NCBI GenBank assembly: GCA_017881545.1
Contig: JADGQU010000002.1
Location: forward strand, 1-40,562
Source of the DNA: Gemmatimonadaceae bacterium
GTDB taxonomy: Bacteria; Gemmatimonadota; Gemmatimonadetes; Gemmatimonadales; Gemmatimonadaceae
DNA length: 40,562 bases
Direction of reading: 5' to 3'
The position numbers and the translations under genes were made by a program. The notes below the pieces were generated by a model, which searched no databases, was not told the DNA's origin, and was given only the letters and a program-made list of their open reading frames with translations. Positions 38,930 through 40,562 of this stretch are shown piece by piece (position 1 is the stretch's first letter; every line of letters starts with the position of its first letter).

Positions 38930-40562
38930 TCAGGTTTTCCGTAGCAATTCCGTCGCCACCTTCAATGCGCGCGTCGCCGCGTCAAAATGTTGGGCAAGAT
39001 CTGTCAGCTCTTGCCCAGCAGCAGTTTGGTCACCTAGCCGGATCGCTTCATTCACCGACGGCAAGACCATTGTTGAATAGCCGTTGTTCTCGTCGGACGC
39101 GTAAATGAGGTTTCTGAACCAGGGTCTGGTCACCAGCCCCTGTGGTCTTGTAAGCTGGCGTTCAACTTCGCGCAGACTGGCATTGACCTGTTTGGCGGTT
39201 CCCCTTGCCAGCTGAGCAGTAAGAGCACGATCGCGCGCGGCATTGAATGCGACCGCGGCATCTTCCATTCTCGCGATCGCGCTGGTTAACCCGGAGGCGG
39301 AAACTTTCCAGCGCTTGTCGGCAATCGCCTGGTCAACCTGTGTTCCGAACCGCCGCATCGTTCGCGCGAATTCCACATAGTCGTATGGCAGGATATCGGC
39401 GTTCGCGATGCGCAGGAGCGTCGCGGCTCCGATACGTGCTGTGGTCGCATGGACCTCGAAGGTCGGGTCGCCGAACTTCGTCATCCAATGGTACGAGTCG
39501 TAGGCCGAGTGGTAGACGCCGGTGGGTCCGCCAAAACCCCAATCGGCGATGGGAATGCCAAGATGATTGTAGAATCCCGCGAAGTCCGACCCGCCGCCCG
39601 GATCTCCCATTTGCGGCTCCAGCGAATCCGCCGCGAGGTTTGCGTGTTTCCTCCACACCTCGTAGACGGTGCCCTGGTGGCTCGGATCAGGAACCTGCTT
39701 CGCCACATCACGAAGCAGCGCACGAAGCGACGGCGATCCTCCACCGCCGAAGTTCGGGCCCTGGGCCACGTCGTCCTGATTGAGATAGGCAACGGCGCCC
39801 GTGCTCAATCGCAGTGAATCGTCTTCCACGTACTCGGTCGATCCGATCAATCCCCACTCTTCCGCGTCCCACGTCGCGAACACTATCGTGCGCTTCGGTC
39901 GCTTCCCCGCCCTCACCTGTTCGGCGATTGCGCGCGCCGCTTCCAGCACGCTCACGGTGCCGCTTACGTTGTCCGCCGCGCCTGGCCCCCACGCATCACG
40001 GTGCCCGCCAATCATCACGATTTCTTCGGGGAATTCGCTTCCGCGAACAATCCCGAATGTGTCCCAGATTTCCTTGTACGGGTTCGTCGTGGCGTCCGTC
40101 GTCACCGCCATCCGCGCTTGCACTGGTCCGGGGCCGACGTGGTATCGGAAAGGAAGGCCGCCCTGCCACGGTTGCGGGATTGAATTCCCAGCCAGTCCGC
40201 GCAGCAGCTCGGTGGCGTTTCCGTAAGAGATGGGCAGCACCGGAATGTGGGGGACGTCCATCTGCGACAGCGGGATCCGTTTCGCGTTCGTCGTGCTGGG
40301 ATATCCCGGCGTGCTCGGATCGCCATCCTGGTTCATGACGCTTCCGCGCTGAATCCCCTGCGACGGCCTCATCGGGCCGACGGGATATACGTCCCCGCGC
40401 ACATAGCCGTCGTCGGCGGGATCGCTGTAAATCATCAGCCCGACCGCTCCATGCTTCTCGGCCTCCCGAGCCTTGATCCCGCGGAACGACCGGCCATAGC
40501 GCGCGATCGCCACCTTCCCCTTTACCGAGACACCCATCGAATCAAGCTGCGCGTAGTCCTCG
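38930..40562 (-). CDS. M28 family peptidase (glutamate carboxypeptidase II-like), 5' truncated by window edge
   Basis: At least 543 residues; the frame continues past 40537 to the window edge as EDYAQLDS before MGVSVKGKVAIARYG, so the true start lies outside. A PA (protease-associated) domain comes first (GKVAIARYGRSFRGIKAREA, VGLMIYSDPADDGYVRGDVY). The M28 zinc site follows: GGHRDAWGPGAADNVSGT (His, Asp), ATWDAEEWGLIGSTE (Glu-Glu), and the late His in VYHSAYDSYHW. The C-terminal helical dimerisation domain runs to the end. Members cleave C-terminal glutamate or acidic dipeptides outside the cytoplasm; export cannot be checked because the N-terminus is missing. Confidence 0.95.
   Translation of the reverse strand, partial: EDYAQLDSMGVSVKGKVAIARYGRSFRGIKAREAEKHGAVGLMIYSDPADDGYVRGDVYPVGPMRPSQGIQRGSVMNQDGDPSTPGYPSTTNAKRIPLSQMDVPHIPVLPISYGNATELLRGLAGNSIPQPWQGGLPFRYHVGPGPVQARMAVTTDATTNPYKEIWDTFGIVRGSEFPEEIVMIGGHRDAWGPGAADNVSGTVSVLEAARAIAEQVRAGKRPKRTIVFATWDAEEWGLIGSTEYVEDDSLRLSTGAVAYLNQDDVAQGPNFGGGGSPSLRALLRDVAKQVPDPSHQGTVYEVWRKHANLAADSLEPQMGDPGGGSDFAGFYNHLGIPIADWGFGGPTGVYHSAYDSYHWMTKFGDPTFEVHATTARIGAATLLRIANADILPYDYVEFARTMRRFGTQVDQAIADKRWKVSASGLTSAIARMEDAAVAFNAARDRALTAQLARGTAKQVNASLREVERQLTRPQGLVTRPWFRNLIYASDENNGYSTMVLPSVNEAIRLGDQTAAGQELTDLAQHFDAATRALKVATELLRKT

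Noticed and set aside
1-40562. CRISPR arrays, insertion sequences, integrases or prophage genes
   Set aside because: No regularly spaced repeats, terminal inverted repeats with transposase, or phage structural genes were found by reading both strands.

Overview
The window is a gene-dense, high-GC bacterial chromosome segment. It has about 37 protein genes on both strands, one tRNA, and no stretch over 300 bases without a gene. The gene set suggests a soil-type Gemmatimonadota member or a close relative. This is inferred from the mix and not proven: futalosine-route menaquinone synthesis (mqnD), a non-adenylylated class I glutamine synthetase beside a class III enzyme, many lipoproteins and secreted peptidases typical of diderms, a bacterial LigD, and Lys/Arg-rich histone-like proteins. 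No insertion sequence, integrase, phage gene or CRISPR array was seen.

Layout. 1-3.3 kb (minus): a two-domain YncE-propeller/phosphoesterase lipoprotein, coupled through an ATGA overlap to a DUF4112 membrane protein, then tRNA-Cys and a hairpin; a possible partial gene runs off the left edge. 3.3-5 kb: a GNAT acetyltransferase coupled to a small membrane protein, a small unknown gene, and a basic DUF6496 protein. 5-8.8 kb: divergent glnA (GSI-alpha) and glnN (GSIII) around an AT-rich intergenic region with three CCAATT boxes. 8.9-13.7 kb: four overlapping genes encoding a zinc-ribbon membrane protein, MqnD, a GAF/PAS histidine kinase and a receiver/HD-GYP protein. 13.9-16.3 kb: a disordered acidic/basic AT-hook protein with its own terminator, then an alpha/beta hydrolase overlapping a MerR-type regulator. 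16.3-22.1 kb (minus): a cardiolipin synthase-like PLD gene followed by lhr. 22.1-24.7 kb: a RepA-type replication initiator homologue and an S41 protease. 24.7-28.7 kb: an unknown lipoprotein, a zinc-ribbon miniprotein, a cold-shock protein, LigD (ligase plus polymerase) and a small unknown gene. 28.7-29.4 kb: an NrtR-like Nudix regulator with a perfect 21-bp palindrome just upstream. 29.6-34.5 kb (minus): a run of M1 peptidase, desaturase, four-Cys YggX and GH3 lipoprotein. 34.7-37.3 kb (plus): aldo/keto reductase, NAPE-PLD-like metallohydrolase and a histone-H1-like protein. 37.3-40.6 kb (minus): esterase, Crp/Fnr regulator, and an M28 peptidase truncated by the right edge.

Themes. Nitrogen assimilation (glnA/glnN), menaquinone synthesis tied by overlap to a two-component system, envelope turnover and lipid genes, and DNA maintenance (LigD, Lhr, RepA-like) dominate. 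Three separate small basic or bipolar proteins look like DNA-compacting factors. No complete new defence or mobile system could be demonstrated. The best candidates for novelty are the bipolar AT-hook protein, the overlapping mqnD signalling cassette, the chromosomal RepA homologue without visible iterons, and the four-Cys YggX fused by overlap to a GH3 gene.
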